Source: Alviniconcha marisindica (Eukaryota; Mollusca; Gastropoda; Provannidae). From it: a stretch of 64,000 nt of DNA. Below, piece by piece: positions 31,835 through 42,899 of the stretch. The stretch covers positions 167,501 to 231,500 of the forward strand of contig JABMCL010001079.1 in assembly GCA_018857735.1 (NCBI GenBank), given 5' to 3'. The position numbers were made by a program, and so were the translations under genes. Within the stretch, counting starts at the first letter, position 1, and every line of letters starts with the position of its first letter. The notes beneath the pieces were generated by a model, which saw only the letters and a list, made by a program, of their open reading frames with translations, had not been told where the DNA came from and made no database searches.

Positions 31835-32222
31835 TCTGATTCCCCTTTTTTATCTCCTCTCTTGTTTTTTTCTGCCTAGTCCTCTTGCTCTTTCTGTCTT
31901 GTCATTTTTCTGCTAATGGTCCATTCTCCTGACTTTTTTCCCGAAAACTCTCAAATATTTTTAATTAAAGGTTAGTTTTTTTTACCAGCATGTCCTAGCC
32001 TTATGTGCTCTTTTAACAGGGGTGATATTGAAGAGACTAACTCTTTGAAAATGTGTGTTTGATGTTTGTGTACGTGTGTTTTATGTTTGCGAAGTAATTG
32101 GTTTTCTAGATTGGCTTGACAGAGGGTTGATATGTACGTGAGAAGAGTTTAGAAATGCATATTTGCTTATGACCTGAGTTTGACCCTGTGTGGTTGACAA
32201 GACATTAAAATCCAATTACTAC
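31835..32222 (+). repeat. dispersed retroposon, copy 2
   Basis: Collinear with 33515-34065 from CTTGTTTTTTTCTGCCTAGT through TCTTGTCATTTTTCTGCTAA to a terminus ATTAAAATCCAATTACTACT. The ending on AAATCCAATT plus a short tandem tail suggests a SINE-type 3' end. Confidence 0.6.
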
Positions 32223-32280
32223 TACTACTTACTGCCCCAGCCTGTCGGATTTCCAGATTAAAGAGTGCATGCGTGTGCGT

Positions 32281-32317
<37 letters not shown>

Positions 32318-33514
32318 CCACACAGAATGTTTTTTTGTTTTTGCAGCAAGTCTACTTTCAATGCTGTGCATTTTGATATGTATCCTTCCACATGCTAATG
32401 CAGGGAGGAGAGAGAGGGGAAGGGTGTGGGGGGCTTACAGATTTAAAATTTCAGTTTTATTGTTTGTTTTCAAGCATGGCAGTGAAAGGGTTGATCATTT
32501 TAAAGTGAAGGAAGAGAACCAGAAGAAGAAGAAGAAAAAATGGACACTATCATCTTGGAGGGAAGATGGATGTTTGTTAAGAATTGTCTTAACAGAATTT
32601 TGTTGTTGTTGATAGAGTTGTTTCTCAGTTTGTTTCAAATAACTTTAAAAAACAACAACAGAAGAATATCTATTCAAAGTGCTTTTGTAAAAAGCTTTCT
32701 TTTGATGTGTGCTTCATTGTATCTGCAATCCTGTTTAGTTTTGATCTCAAAAACAACATGCACTGCTGTAGTCAGTGTAATGAAGAAAGAACAAAGTCAT
32801 TGTTTTCATGGTCTCGCAAAAAATATTTCTCCCCAACCCCACTCTTCCATATAAATCATCTTTTTCTCTCATAAAAACCTGTTAGAGTCACATGAAAGAT
32901 TTTGATCTTGAAATTGTAGAGAGATGGTCTTGTCTGAATTTTGTCGCAAAATACTTGATGAAAGATTAATGAAATATAAAGAATGCTATGGAGTAGTGTG
33001 AATGTGTTCTGGTCAAGTACTCTTACACAGGCGCATTTCTGCCCACAAAGTTTGTTTCATGGCCTCAGGAAGTCTTGCTGATCATTGTTTGTTTAGCTCA
33101 TAGTGTGTTGCACTACAGCAGGATTTTATTCTCACTGCACACTCAAAAGGTGGGAATTGTCTGCTCAGTCCAGCAGACGCGAGATTTATTATCCCTGGAT
33201 AGAATAATCATGTATGTGCGTGGGTGTGAGGGGAGGAGGGGTGGGCAGTGTGGAGTATGTCAGGAGTATATGTGTGGAGTATATATATATATATATATAC
33301 TTCCTTTTTTATAGTTGAGTAAACTTTGAGAGTAAGACCTGTGGCTATCAACTTTCTGACTTGTAACCACATTTTTCTGTTTTATTTTTGTTGCTTGTTG
33401 GTTGGTTGTTGTTGTGTTGTTGTTGTGTTGTTTTTTTTTTGGGGGGGGTATGTCACCTTAAAGTATAAGCACATACATTTTGAGTTTTTGTTGCAGCAAT
33501 AATCAGTGAAATTT

Positions 33515-34065
33515 GAATCCCCTTTCCCCATCTCCTTGTTTTTTTCTACCTAGTTCTGTTGCTCTTTCTGTCTTGTCATTTTTCTGCTAAAGGTCCTCTG
33601 TCCTTACTTTTTTCTTTCCCCAAAATGACAGTTGGTAGGTATGAGGTATTTATCAATCAGATGGAATGGTTGACAAAACCCAGAGTTCAAGAGCTATGTG
33701 AAAGTCGAGGTGACCATTTCTGGGCTCCTGTCGCAAATAAGCGTACGGTTTCTGTGGACGTAAAGCAACACTCAACAACATTTACAACACTAGATTGTAC
33801 AGCCTTATAATATGCTTTCTTAACAAGGGCAATATTGAATATCTACTCTTGAAAAATTATTGAAAACTCTTGAACTCTTGAAAAATTTGCTTTCGAAGTT
33901 TGTGCGTGTGTGTTTTGTTTTATGTTTGAGTATGGATTGATTTTGTAGATTTGACTTCAGAAAGGGTTTACAGATGAGAAGTTTTGAAATGTGCATTTGC
34001 TTATGAGTTTGATTGTCCTGGGGTGACACAGTGCTGTTGACAGGACATAAAAATCCAATTGCTAA
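33515..34065 (+). repeat. dispersed retroposon, copy 3, with nested SINE fragment
   Basis: Second collinear copy, interrupted at about 33625-33800 by extra DNA ending in CGTACGGTTTCTGTGGACGT (33743-33762), the tail motif of the SINE family seen at 8071-8090. The distal part matches copy 2 and ends ACATAAAAATCCAATT. Confidence 0.6.
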
Positions 34066-34922
34066 CTCTATGAGTGTTGACAAAGTTGGCATATGTTAGT
34101 TCTGTTTATAGTGTTAGTCTTTTTTTCTTTTTTTCTCCTTCTCCATATGAAAAGTACACACGTTACGTACTCAACTTCTCTTAGTGGTGTCAGTATTGCG
34201 TATTACTATTAGCTGAAGTCTCATTCATCATCATCAGTCATCACTGGACAAGTATGAATAAACTGGATTTGAATTGAAGAAATATGTGGTCTGTGTGTGT
34301 ACGTGTGTGTGCGCGTTTGCATGTGCATGTGTGTGCATACTCTATGGACACTTGAAAGGACAATATTTTTTCTTACCAATCATGGAAGGATCACTACAAG
34401 TATGGCACCTCATGATTGTACACTTTTGCAAATGGAGTCAGTGTTTCATAAGGTATGGTTATTTGGTACCTCTATATGTCATGCATAAATCATTTCTTAA
34501 CTTGATTACACAAGAAGGCCGGGAGGTACAAACAGTATGTCTGGCAATATACAAGTTCTTGGTAATTTACATGAGGGTTGCCCACTTGGTCAGCTCTTTT
34601 CGATTCTTGGATGCAGTGAAGGAAAGGCCAAGTACCATGTGAAATCCCTACATGGGACTTGAAATCTGTCATCTCAACTTGAACACTGCATGCTTGCATA
34701 TCCATAGAGAATCTCATATGTTTGTCAAGGCAGTTCCTTCAATTCACATTTGATGCTGAATTCATTACACTAAATGGTCACAGCACAGACTACCAGTCTG
34801 GTGGCACATAAATTTTGATGCAGCCTGATAGCAATACACACACACACACACACACACATGCAAGCATGCACACAAACACACCAAAGTGTTGAACATTATC
34901 ACGTGACATTACAGTTTGACAA

Positions 34923-34928
34923 TTTATT
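34923..34928 (-). terminator. candidate DESI1 poly(A) signal
   Basis: The plus strand reads TTTATT, AATAAA on the gene strand. It is the clearest one I see downstream of the DESI1 stop, but no cDNA supports it. Confidence 0.25.
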
Positions 34929-35094
34929 GGATTTCTAAGAAACAAAAACAACACAATTTTTACACTTATTTCAAGACTATCATTCCATTGCACAGTAAAT
35001 ACAACTTTAAAACACCATGAAAATGTGGTGTTATTACTGTATATAAAACTGCCACATGTGTTCTGTGTACAAGTGCCATCATGATGAATTTTTA

Positions 35095-35170
35095 ATAATA
35101 ATAATAGATAACTTTTGTATAGCGCTATTCTCTGGTGTACCCAAACTCACTGCGCTTAAATTTTTGTGCA
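35095..35170 (+). repeat. short dispersed element with GCGCTATTCTCTG core, copy 1
   Basis: AATAATAATAAT then ACTTTTGTATAGCGCTATTC and CTCACTGCGCTTA. Related copies at 35805-35870 and 59344-59420 share the same order of blocks. Confidence 0.7.
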
Positions 35171-35638
35171 TGATCTCAAATATACAGACGACCCATGAAA
35201 ATTACATCAACAAAAATTAATAACGCTTGGCTGTTACTCTGTTAGCATTCAGAAAACAACAACCTAACAGCCATCCTTACCTGGAATTGTATATTTCCAC
35301 AAGATCCATCCACTGCAGAAAAATAACTAGTGTTACTTTTTTTTTTAAATCGCTTTTATGTAGAGCAAAACTACTGCTTGAAAAAAGGCAAGATGGGCTG
35401 GAAATGTGCATGCTGTTTTTGTCTAAGTAATTAAAAGCATTCTATTTAAAGCCCTTGTGTATTCTGAAGCAGCACTGTAGCTTCATAACAGCGCTGACAT
35501 GCAACATACACAGAGATAGATCTATGATATTCACTAGCTTTCATTCAAAGAAGAAAGTGCATGATGCATAACTATGTACTTTCTTCTGCAACTCTGCACA
35601 AAGTAAAATAAAGTTCATGCTGTTCCATGTCATAAAAA

Positions 35639-35679
35639 ATGTTCTGAGCAGAACATGACTTATGTTCTGAGCAGAACAT
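35639..35679. repeat. duplicated 18-bp palindrome
   Basis: ATGTTCTGAGCAGAACAT occurs at 35639-35656 and again at 35662-35679. Each copy has 8-bp arms around AG. Confidence 0.9.
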
Positions 35680-35804
35680 GACTTTCTGTTCCATCTTTTC
35701 CAACACTTCTGTGATCCTGGAAATAGTTCACAGGTACTTAAACTAATTTCTTCGAGTAAAACTTTAGTTTGCAGATTCTTAAACTAATTTTGTCAGTATA
35801 AAAA

Positions 35805-35870
35805 ATAATAACTGATGACTTTTATACAGTGCTATTCTCTGATCTACACAAACTCTCTGCGCTTAACCTC
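35805..35870 (+). repeat. short dispersed element with GCGCTATTCTCTG core, copy 2
   Basis: Reads ACTTTTATACAGTGCTATTC then CTCTGCGCTTAACC, collinear with copy 1 at 35095-35170. Confidence 0.7.
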
Positions 35871-36294
35871 ATTGGGTTGGGTCTTTTTCATGCAAAGTTT
35901 CAACTGAAGATAGTCATACAAAATAGTGGTGAGCCTTTTACTATTGTTGGATTAATGCTCTATTTCAGCCAGACTCAAATTTTTCATGTAAGAACTGGGG
36001 AGGTAAGGGGGGGGGTGGGTGGGTGGTGGAAAATGGAGAGAAGAAAGAAATTCACTGACGTGACTCAGAAACCATTGGCAAACAAATAAATAAAAGGCTG
36101 TCAAAATATCTACATCTACACCTGTATAAATCTACACAACACTAGACTGCAATAAAACTGTGACTCAATGACACAAATCAGAAAAGCCTCTCTTCACAGC
36201 TCCCCTCAAGCTGATTCAGAACTAGGCTAGGAAGTGTGCCTACTTGTGAAATCACAGGGACGATTGCCCACTACCTCTCTTTTCACTTACAACT

Positions 36295-36343
<49 letters not shown>

Positions 36344-37461
36344 CCATTTACTTATCAAGCATGCACATACATTTACATGCACTTGTCATATATACGCCAC
36401 AATCGTTTTTGAAGGGTTAAAGCAATTCAATTTGCAATCCATTTCTTAGATACTGACACATGCACACATACTCACACAGCAACTCAATTTGCAATCCACT
36501 TCTCACAGAGATTCAGATGCATGCACACACACTCACACAAAGCATCCAAGAAAATGAAACACACAAGTACATGAAAGTTTCTGGAACTTACACAAACATC
36601 TACTGGTACAAGTGTTACATCTTGCTAGTTAGTAGCAAGATCTTGATATCTACACTGGAACTCTCAGTGAAAGACTACCCTGACATGAGACCCTCCCTCC
36701 TTTCAGGCCACTTTTTCTGATACCTTCCCTTTTATAGTTTGATGCCAATGAACCCATGACCAAGAACCATCCCTTCTTCAAGACAGTTTTTGTTTGATTT
36801 TAAGGGCGGTCTTAAAATTCAGGTTCCACTGGAAGCAAACTCCAGATGACTTGCAGTCAATATGGGAAAATACAACTTACTGTCTCCCTTGCACAGTCTC
36901 AACGGACAGCGACTGTTTTTTCGATGGGAAGACTTCACTGAAATGGGGTAAGGAAAAAATAAAAAACAAGCGTCATGTTTCTAGTCAATACAGAAAAAGA
37001 CCTCTGTCATCTCCTGTGAATGCAGCCAGTGTTGAAAATAGTACAATGTGCTTCATGCGGTGCATGTATCTAACCACCACATTAAGTTTGAACTTGGTAA
37101 GATTTCAACTTCCCAAGACTCACAATAGCAAATTTTTGCAACTGTTTGACAAAGCTGTGACCTTGGAACGTGGTCAAAATCACTAAAATGGTTGTCATAA
37201 ACAGGTAAAGCTCAGAAAAGACGACCATGATTCAAACTTTGGCATTCATCACATTTACAGTATCAAAGAAAATCACCAAAATCTAAGTCTCTGACAAACT
37301 CAGATGGTCGGCCGGACAAGATGGTCGAACACTAAATCTAACAAAAGCTCACTTTGTTTTCCCCAAGCGAGTCAAACATTCATGGCAAGAGTTTTGATTG
37401 GGCATGACACTGCAACTAGCTGAACTCCTGCACAGAAGCGAAACCAAGGGAGTTTCTCCCA

Positions 37462-37588
37462 TCACTGATGCTGAGCAGAGCTGCCCCCCCCTGATCCAGC
37501 TGGTGTGTTGCCGGGGGCCGGAAACAGTGAGTGGCCACCTTGAACGTGCATGGCATCCACGAAGGGTCGGATCATGGCCCCAAAGGGT
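37462..37588 (-). CDS. DESI1: DESI1 coding exon 5 and stop
   Basis: Acceptor GGTTTTGCAG|ACC. Encodes [18 protein letters not shown] and a Pro/Gly/Ser tail, then TGA at 37464-37462. It aligns with human TPFGQALRPLLDSIQ. Confidence 0.93.
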
Positions 37589-40500
37589 CTGCAAAACCAT
37601 GTCAAATTTTAGTGAGACCTCAAGATTCAGCAAAGCATGCAATGTACATGAAGGCCCTTTAATCTGGCTGTGGCATGACCTCACACCATAACCACCACTG
37701 CCTTTCTTTCTCAGTTTCATTGCTGAGTGGGGCAAAGCCAGCATAAACACTGCTAAAAAGACAAAGTAGCAAAGCCAGCATAAACGCTGCTGAAAAGACA
37801 AAAGTAGCAAAGCAAGCATAAACACTGCTGAAAAGACAATGCACTAGACACAACACAGCAGTTTTTAATAGGCCAACATTCTGGCCACACTCCTGTTCAA
37901 GTTCCTCTTTGGTAAAACAGCAAACTATTTTCCAAAATAAGCCAGGCCACATTTCAAAGAGGCCAAGCACAGCACAACATGCAGCCAGTGCAAGCTGGTC
38001 ACCCACGGCCAATGCTGACCTACTTTATGGAAGGTGGACATTGTGCACTGTTGCAGTGAGTCCTTTCCACAACGTCACTTATATTGGGCGGTTCAGGCGG
38101 GGTTGTTAACTCCCTTGACTTTTGCCCGGCATCGCTTAAGTCCCTTGGCTGCTTTTACTTCTGGTGCCTACTTTCTTCACAATGGAAGGCGGTGACAGTG
38201 AATTTGCGAATTTTACACTGCCAACTTTAAAGACATTTTTGGAGGGCCTTAGTCAGAATGTGTCTGGCAACAAGCAGTAACTTGTTGCTCGTGCTACAGG
38301 ATGCCCCAAAACCTTGCGACCTTCTGGTCAGCCAAAAAACAATGCAAAGACACTTTTTTCCATCCTCCATCCCCTTTCCCTGGTAATTTTTGCAACTGCA
38401 ACAGTGATGGCATTTGTACTGCTTTGCAATGATAGGTTCAACTTCAATTGTTATACACAACCTGAAGCAACGCCTACACAGAAATTGGTCCAGAAGTGAC
38501 GCTGCGACCTCTCGCGACTTTTTGTGCGAAAGATTACAAAGGACATTCACTCGTGCAAACCAGCTTCACTGAATTGCCCAATACTATCAGTGTTACAAAC
38601 ACCCCTATAGTGGCCAGAGCCTGCTCTGCCAGAGGGACAAAATCAATGAGGCCATGGTAGCTGTCAGGGCAGCTGTAACACCTGAAGGTGTTTTTGACAG
38701 CCAGTCCCACTATGTATTACTGATGAGAGTAGGACTGTAAACTGAAAATAAGATCACCAGGACATTTTAAAACAAATATCCTTGATTTCAAGTTTTCGCT
38801 CTGATCTCTTCTATCTGCTGGAGAAAGGCCTGATTTTTTTTAAAACAAACATGTTTTGAAAAGGAAAGTTCTTTAAAAGGTCATCAAAATCAGCTCAGAT
38901 ATTTATCAACAGCACAAATGTAACATGAAACTGAAAGCCAATTTTTTTCATGAACAGCATTTTTGTTTTTGTTTAATCTGTTTAAAAAAGAGAGAGAAAG
39001 TTTTGCCTTGTCTGATGGCGGAACTCACGTATTAAGGATGTCTTGAGGTAAACTGGTGATGTGAGAGGGAATGCCTTTTCCTGTCAGAAACTGGGCAACT
39101 TCATTGCTGAATGTGTTGCAGTTGTGATCCAATAAATGGTACCTCTCTGGTCTGGAAAAAGAGGCACCAATGTAGGATTCAATGGAAAACACACATACAC
39201 AAAGAGAGTAACATTAAACATACATGTTTCTTCTCCACAGGTGGTATTTACAGCAGATGATGGTTGTGTGGGTACAGTGTTGTGATGGTCTGAATTTATC
39301 TAACACCATCAAAGAAATCTTCCCAATACATTCACTCCCGAAAACATACCCATGATTGTATCTGTGTTCTGTTTCAGTTCCTAAGGTCTAGGACAATACT
39401 TATCCAATTTACAGTCTCTATAGTAAACACTCAGCAATAAAAAATAAAATAAAATAAACACTGTTATACACATTAGCTAGCACATTTGAACAGAGTTGCC
39501 AAGCTTCATTATTTCCATTTAAATGGACTAATTAAATGATCTTCATAAATATACACTATACGGCCACAGTTACCATCATAAACATAGGCTACAATACCTC
39601 TGAAAAAAGAGCCGCTGTACTAGGAAATATTACACAATAAGCACTGCCTTTACTTAAAGGGGACCCTCAGATCGCAAACTGGCCAGAAAACTGAAAATTT
39701 GCAAGCATTTCTTTCGGAAGGTGGGGGTTGTTTTATCAACACTGATACAACAGAGAGACATTTTTGCTTCACATTTGAACTCGTCAGGATACAGCCATGC
39801 AGGTTTATTCTACACCAGTGAGGAGCATGATGTAACACTAACAGACACTTGTGCCACACCTGCCAGCCATGCCAGCCAATGCCGACTGCCACAAAAACAA
39901 CAACAAACAAAAACACATCAATTGGCTGTGTTTTTGGAACTTTCAAATGTAAGACTTTTAAACAAACTAGACCATAACATGACTGAAAAATTGATGCGAG
40001 TCTGTTTTGTATTTCTTATTTTTTCCAGCACTAGGGCCGGCATGTGATTCTTTTTTTGCTTGGGATTCTCTTTTAATCACACTTCTCACAAAGGTCAATG
40101 CTTGCACACCTAGTCAGTAAACACTAATGAAAACCAATCTGAGTCAGTCACGCAAATTTAGACTTTTGATTTCATTAATACATCATCAACAAAGTCAAAA
40201 GTCTATACATATTGCTTGGGGTGATATCTGATAATTTATATATCAACAAAGTCAAAAGTCTAGATATATATCACTTGGGGTGACATTTGATACATACCTG
40301 TTGTGTTGCTTAGGATGAATTCTGCAGTAAACTTCAAAATGATTTGTGGGAACATTTCGAAGCCAAAATCCATCCCAGCAAAATTTATGCTGAACAAAAC
40401 AATGCACTGTTAACAGAGGCTGTAGTACCTTAAACTGCCTTCTGATTCATTTATTTATACATATAATATGATCCACCCATTTAGGCATTTCTATTAAACT

Positions 40501-40669
40501 CACCTGAAAGTGCTGGTAGAAAGTTCATGCAGAAAGTCCATAAACATGTCAAAAGGTATCTCTGTTCTGCCCAGATCCACAGTCTGATCCGGCTGTCCAA
40601 GAATGGTCCCACCCTGGAGTAAAAATGTTGTCATGCTATTGTCATTGTATTATTACTATTAAGCACTAC

Positions 40670-40714
<45 letters not shown>

Positions 40715-41820
40715 CACACCAGTCTGAATTAAAGTACGCTGAACATCCATATAATTATATACAAATATGGAATGGTGTAAAGGTGTTGTTCCTTCCTTCT
40801 AGTTCTACTAAAGAAACACTAAATTAAAGACTTTAAATAAGCTTCATGGAACTACTTTAACCAGCTCCCTCAAACCTTTTTGTGTTTAAAAAATAATAAT
40901 GGACTTTTTCCAGCAGGTAGAAGAGATAAAAATAAAACTTAAAATTGAGAGGGTTAATTGTTTTCAAATGATTGGCTGATTGATTGTACCACGTGGAGCT
41001 GTAACCACAGCTTTTTAACTAATTAACATGAAACAAATACATACCATACAAAAAGTAAAAAATACATGACTAACAACGTAACAGCATTAAATCAAACATA
41101 CTGGATGGCAACTTTCTATTCCTGTTGTCCCACCAAAGTAGAATTCTTGTCCATAAACAACAATGCCAGTATGCCACACTCCATCAATCTGTCGGCCTGG
41201 AAACAGAAACAAAAACATGCTTATTAGAAATTGCTATGGTGACATGGTCCATCAACTGTACTGAGCACAATATGCCTCACTGTGCAGTCTTGCACCATAG
41301 TACCAATGCCAGAAGTCTGGATGCTTGCAACATAACACACAGATAGAAATTACTTGTTGGAATTGGAAGGATTCCAGGTTCGCGGCAGATGCCATTTCCC
41401 CAGGAAGGTTGTTCTCGTCAACATTTGTCTTTGGGAAGGACCGTTTCCTGTATTCAGTTCTGGAGCTCGGAACTGGATTTATCATTATATAATGCCAACT
41501 CATGGGTTTGACGTAAACTTCAGCGAGTAGGAATCTCCACCTAAACATAAAGAATAATGTGACAAGAACTGGGACAACTATATATCTGGAATATTTTGCG
41601 AATAAACGAACAAACAAACCGTTTCATCCCAAAAATAACATTAATGGTAATAATGGTTGTGGCTTTGTTTTGTTTTTGAAACAGCTAGACCTAGATCTAC
41701 TGAGTTTTCGTCTGCATTGGTACAACACTTACCGATGAAACCCTGCGAAAGCGCCCTTGCTAAACCTTTTGATATATCGTAGATGTATACTTTGACTGGA
41801 AAACTTTCTTCGGTGGCCAT
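37462..41820 (-). CDS. DESI1: DESI1-type deSUMOylating isopeptidase (PPPDE peptidase), 5 coding exons
   Basis: Cysteine isopeptidase of the PPPDE family that removes SUMO from substrates (family knowledge). Coding exons on the minus strand: 41820-41733, 41196-41102, 40613-40504, 39151-39029, 37588-37462; all GT-AG, phases consistent, 180 aa against 168 in human. It starts [20 protein letters not shown], aligning with human YPVKLYVYDLSKGLARRLS. Catalytic His38 lies in GVWHTGIVV and Cys109 in [18 protein letters not shown]. The end is Gly/Ser-rich as in human ([13 protein letters not shown]). It is head to head with the MARCH gene at 42974. A candidate extra exon at 40298-40389 would shift the frame. 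Introns carry transposon debris (38182-38330) and short tandem repeats. Confidence 0.95.
37733..37842. repeat. 37-38-bp tandem repeat, 3 copies
   Basis: GCAAAGCCAGCATAAACACT then GCTGAAAAGACAAAGTA recurs three times, about 145 bp upstream (gene sense) of DESI1 exon 5, within intron 4. Confidence 0.9.
38182..38330 (+). pseudogene. SAP-like domain remnant of a mobile element
   Basis: The frame from ATG 38182 reads [20 protein letters not shown] then [12 protein letters not shown], a TAA (38278-38280), then [11 protein letters not shown]. The pattern LPxLKxFLxxxxxxxSGNKxxLVxRA is that of a SAP DNA-binding helix-extension-helix. One nonsense change (probably from GAA or CAA) breaks it. It lies antisense in DESI1 intron 4. 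GC-richer sequence at 38080-38180 precedes it. An origin in a transposon-encoded protein is inference. Confidence 0.5.
39029..39151 (-). CDS. DESI1: DESI1 coding exon 4 (catalytic Cys)
   Basis: Acceptor TTTTTCCAG|ACC, donor AATAC|GTGAGT, 123 nt. Encodes [20 protein letters not shown] and [20 protein letters not shown]. Confidence 0.94.
40298..40389 (-). other. candidate cassette (poison) exon in DESI1 intron 3
   Basis: 92 nt bounded by TTTTGTTCAG|CAT and ACAACAG|GTATGT. Both the frame continuing exon 3 ([14 protein letters not shown]) and the frame that would join exon 4 in register ([18 protein letters not shown]) are free of stops. As 92 is not a multiple of three, inclusion between exons 3 and 4 shifts the frame and leads to an early stop in exon 4. 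The canonical DESI1 reading requires skipping it. Confidence 0.35.
40504..40613 (-). CDS. DESI1: DESI1 coding exon 3
   Basis: Acceptor TTACTCCAG|GGT, donor TTTCAG|GTGAGT, 110 nt. Encodes [20 protein letters not shown] and [16 protein letters not shown]. Confidence 0.94.
40669..40712. repeat. (AC)n microsatellite
   Basis: About 21 AC units in DESI1 intron 2, 56 bp from exon 3. Confidence 0.95.
41102..41196 (-). CDS. DESI1: DESI1 coding exon 2 (catalytic His)
   Basis: Acceptor TGTTTCCAG|GC, donor CATCCA|GTATGT, 95 nt. Encodes [20 protein letters not shown] and [11 protein letters not shown]. Confidence 0.94.
41733..41820 (-). CDS. DESI1: DESI1 coding exon 1
   Basis: ATG at 41820-41818, donor ATCG|GTAAGT. 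Encodes residues 1-29 plus one base. Confidence 0.94.
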
Positions 41821-42619
41821 GGTAGGGGTATACAGCCTCGCAACAGAGCCAAAATTGTCCGAATATCACCTCCGACGAACAGTCAACATGTGAGTCGGCA
41901 TTCTTGACAGCGGAAGTTGCGTCATAATGTTTTTTCAGGAACGACAATCATACTTTTCTATAAACACTAAAAAGAGAAGAACAGAAGAAGAAAAAAGAAG
42001 AACAAAGGTTGCTCGAGTGGCTGATTGTTTCAGAAGAATATAATAGCTACTAATCTTTTGAGACCGGAGAAGGGATCACGATGGTAAACAGGAAATAGTC
42101 TTGATTGAAACAGAGGTCGCTGCTAGTGACGTCACTGTCAGCACCTGAGATAAGATGAGGACAGCTAGCTGTTTCCACCTACCGAAGTAAAATTTAATCG
42201 GCGATGGTGTGTACTTCCACTTTACAGCTTTTCCATTTTGTATATAATCTGCATTTGTATGTTATATTCGCGTCTGGTGGCAGTAGTTGACGGCAGAGCA
42301 TTACCATAACACCATGCTCCTAAAAAGTTGCGTTGACTGTGTGATTTTGTTTCGTATCTAAGTTGACGAGCAAGTGGAACTGGAAGGATCTCGGCAAGTT
42401 CTTGCTGACTGACCATACAAAACCCAGCCTTTTGTAAAACGAAGACCAGAAGCAGATGTATTTAAAATTCAGCTGTTCGGTGTAAGTAAGGTATTTATTT
42501 GCTAATACGCAATGTCAATGATTGCTTCAATGAGTTATTAGTGTCCGAGTCGGTTTGTTTTCTTTTGTTATAGATAACTTACACTAGTTTGTTTATTGTA
42601 TAATTGTATTTTGTTTCAG
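41821..42619. promoter_or_regulatory. shared head-to-head promoter of DESI1 (-) and MARCH gene (+)
   Basis: The DESI1 ATG at 41820 reads leftward. The MARCH transcript reads rightward with a predicted non-coding exon ending near 42481 (GGT|GTAAGT) and a second exon after TTGTTTCAG at 42619. A full palindromic CRE, TGACGTCA, lies at 42127-42134 between them. The UTR exon boundaries and start sites are predicted from splice signals only. Confidence 0.5.
42127..42134. promoter_or_regulatory. consensus CRE (CREB/ATF site)
   Basis: A perfect TGACGTCA within AGTGACGTCACTG, roughly 310 bp from the DESI1 ATG and upstream of the predicted MARCH 5'UTR exon boundary. Confidence 0.5.
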
Positions 42620-42899
42620 GTGTTTAGAGGTGACACTGACGCTGACAGCAGGCAGCCACAGCATTGTTTTGTCGTTGTGGTAGGCAGATCCAATTTACCT
42701 AATGTGACTGTGGCAAGATGTAAATAACTTTAATAAGTGAATCCCGTGGAAACTTTATGTTGTGACCTGTGCTTTATTCAGGCAAATTACAAAGCAGACA
42801 CCTGCAGTACAATAGTGCCTCTAACCTGTTGTAAACTGTAACCCAGCTGAGCCAGTGCATAGAGTCAGAGAACGTTAGCATGAACAGTAAACAAGTGAC

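Larger units (their letters stand above)
23047..34922. other. intergenic region between PTEN and DESI1 (tail to tail)
   Basis: No supportable exon. It holds a 50-bp four-copy repeat (26248-26447), (CA)n at 28919-28982 and 32281-32315, poly-G tracts at 29389-29407 and 29760-29828, repeat copies at about 29505-29735, and a duplicated retroposon with a nested SINE tail at 31835-34065. Open frames here start at non-ATG codons or run through repeats. Confidence 0.6.
34923..37461 (-). other. probable DESI1 3'UTR
   Basis: Non-coding DNA downstream of the DESI1 stop, reading right to left. A minus-strand AATAAA (plus-strand TTTATT at 34923-34928) is a candidate 3' end. It includes (CA)n at 36297-36342 and two short elements with a TATAGCGCTATTCTCTG-like core (35095-35170, 35805-35870). 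The UTR extent is inferred. Confidence 0.35.
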
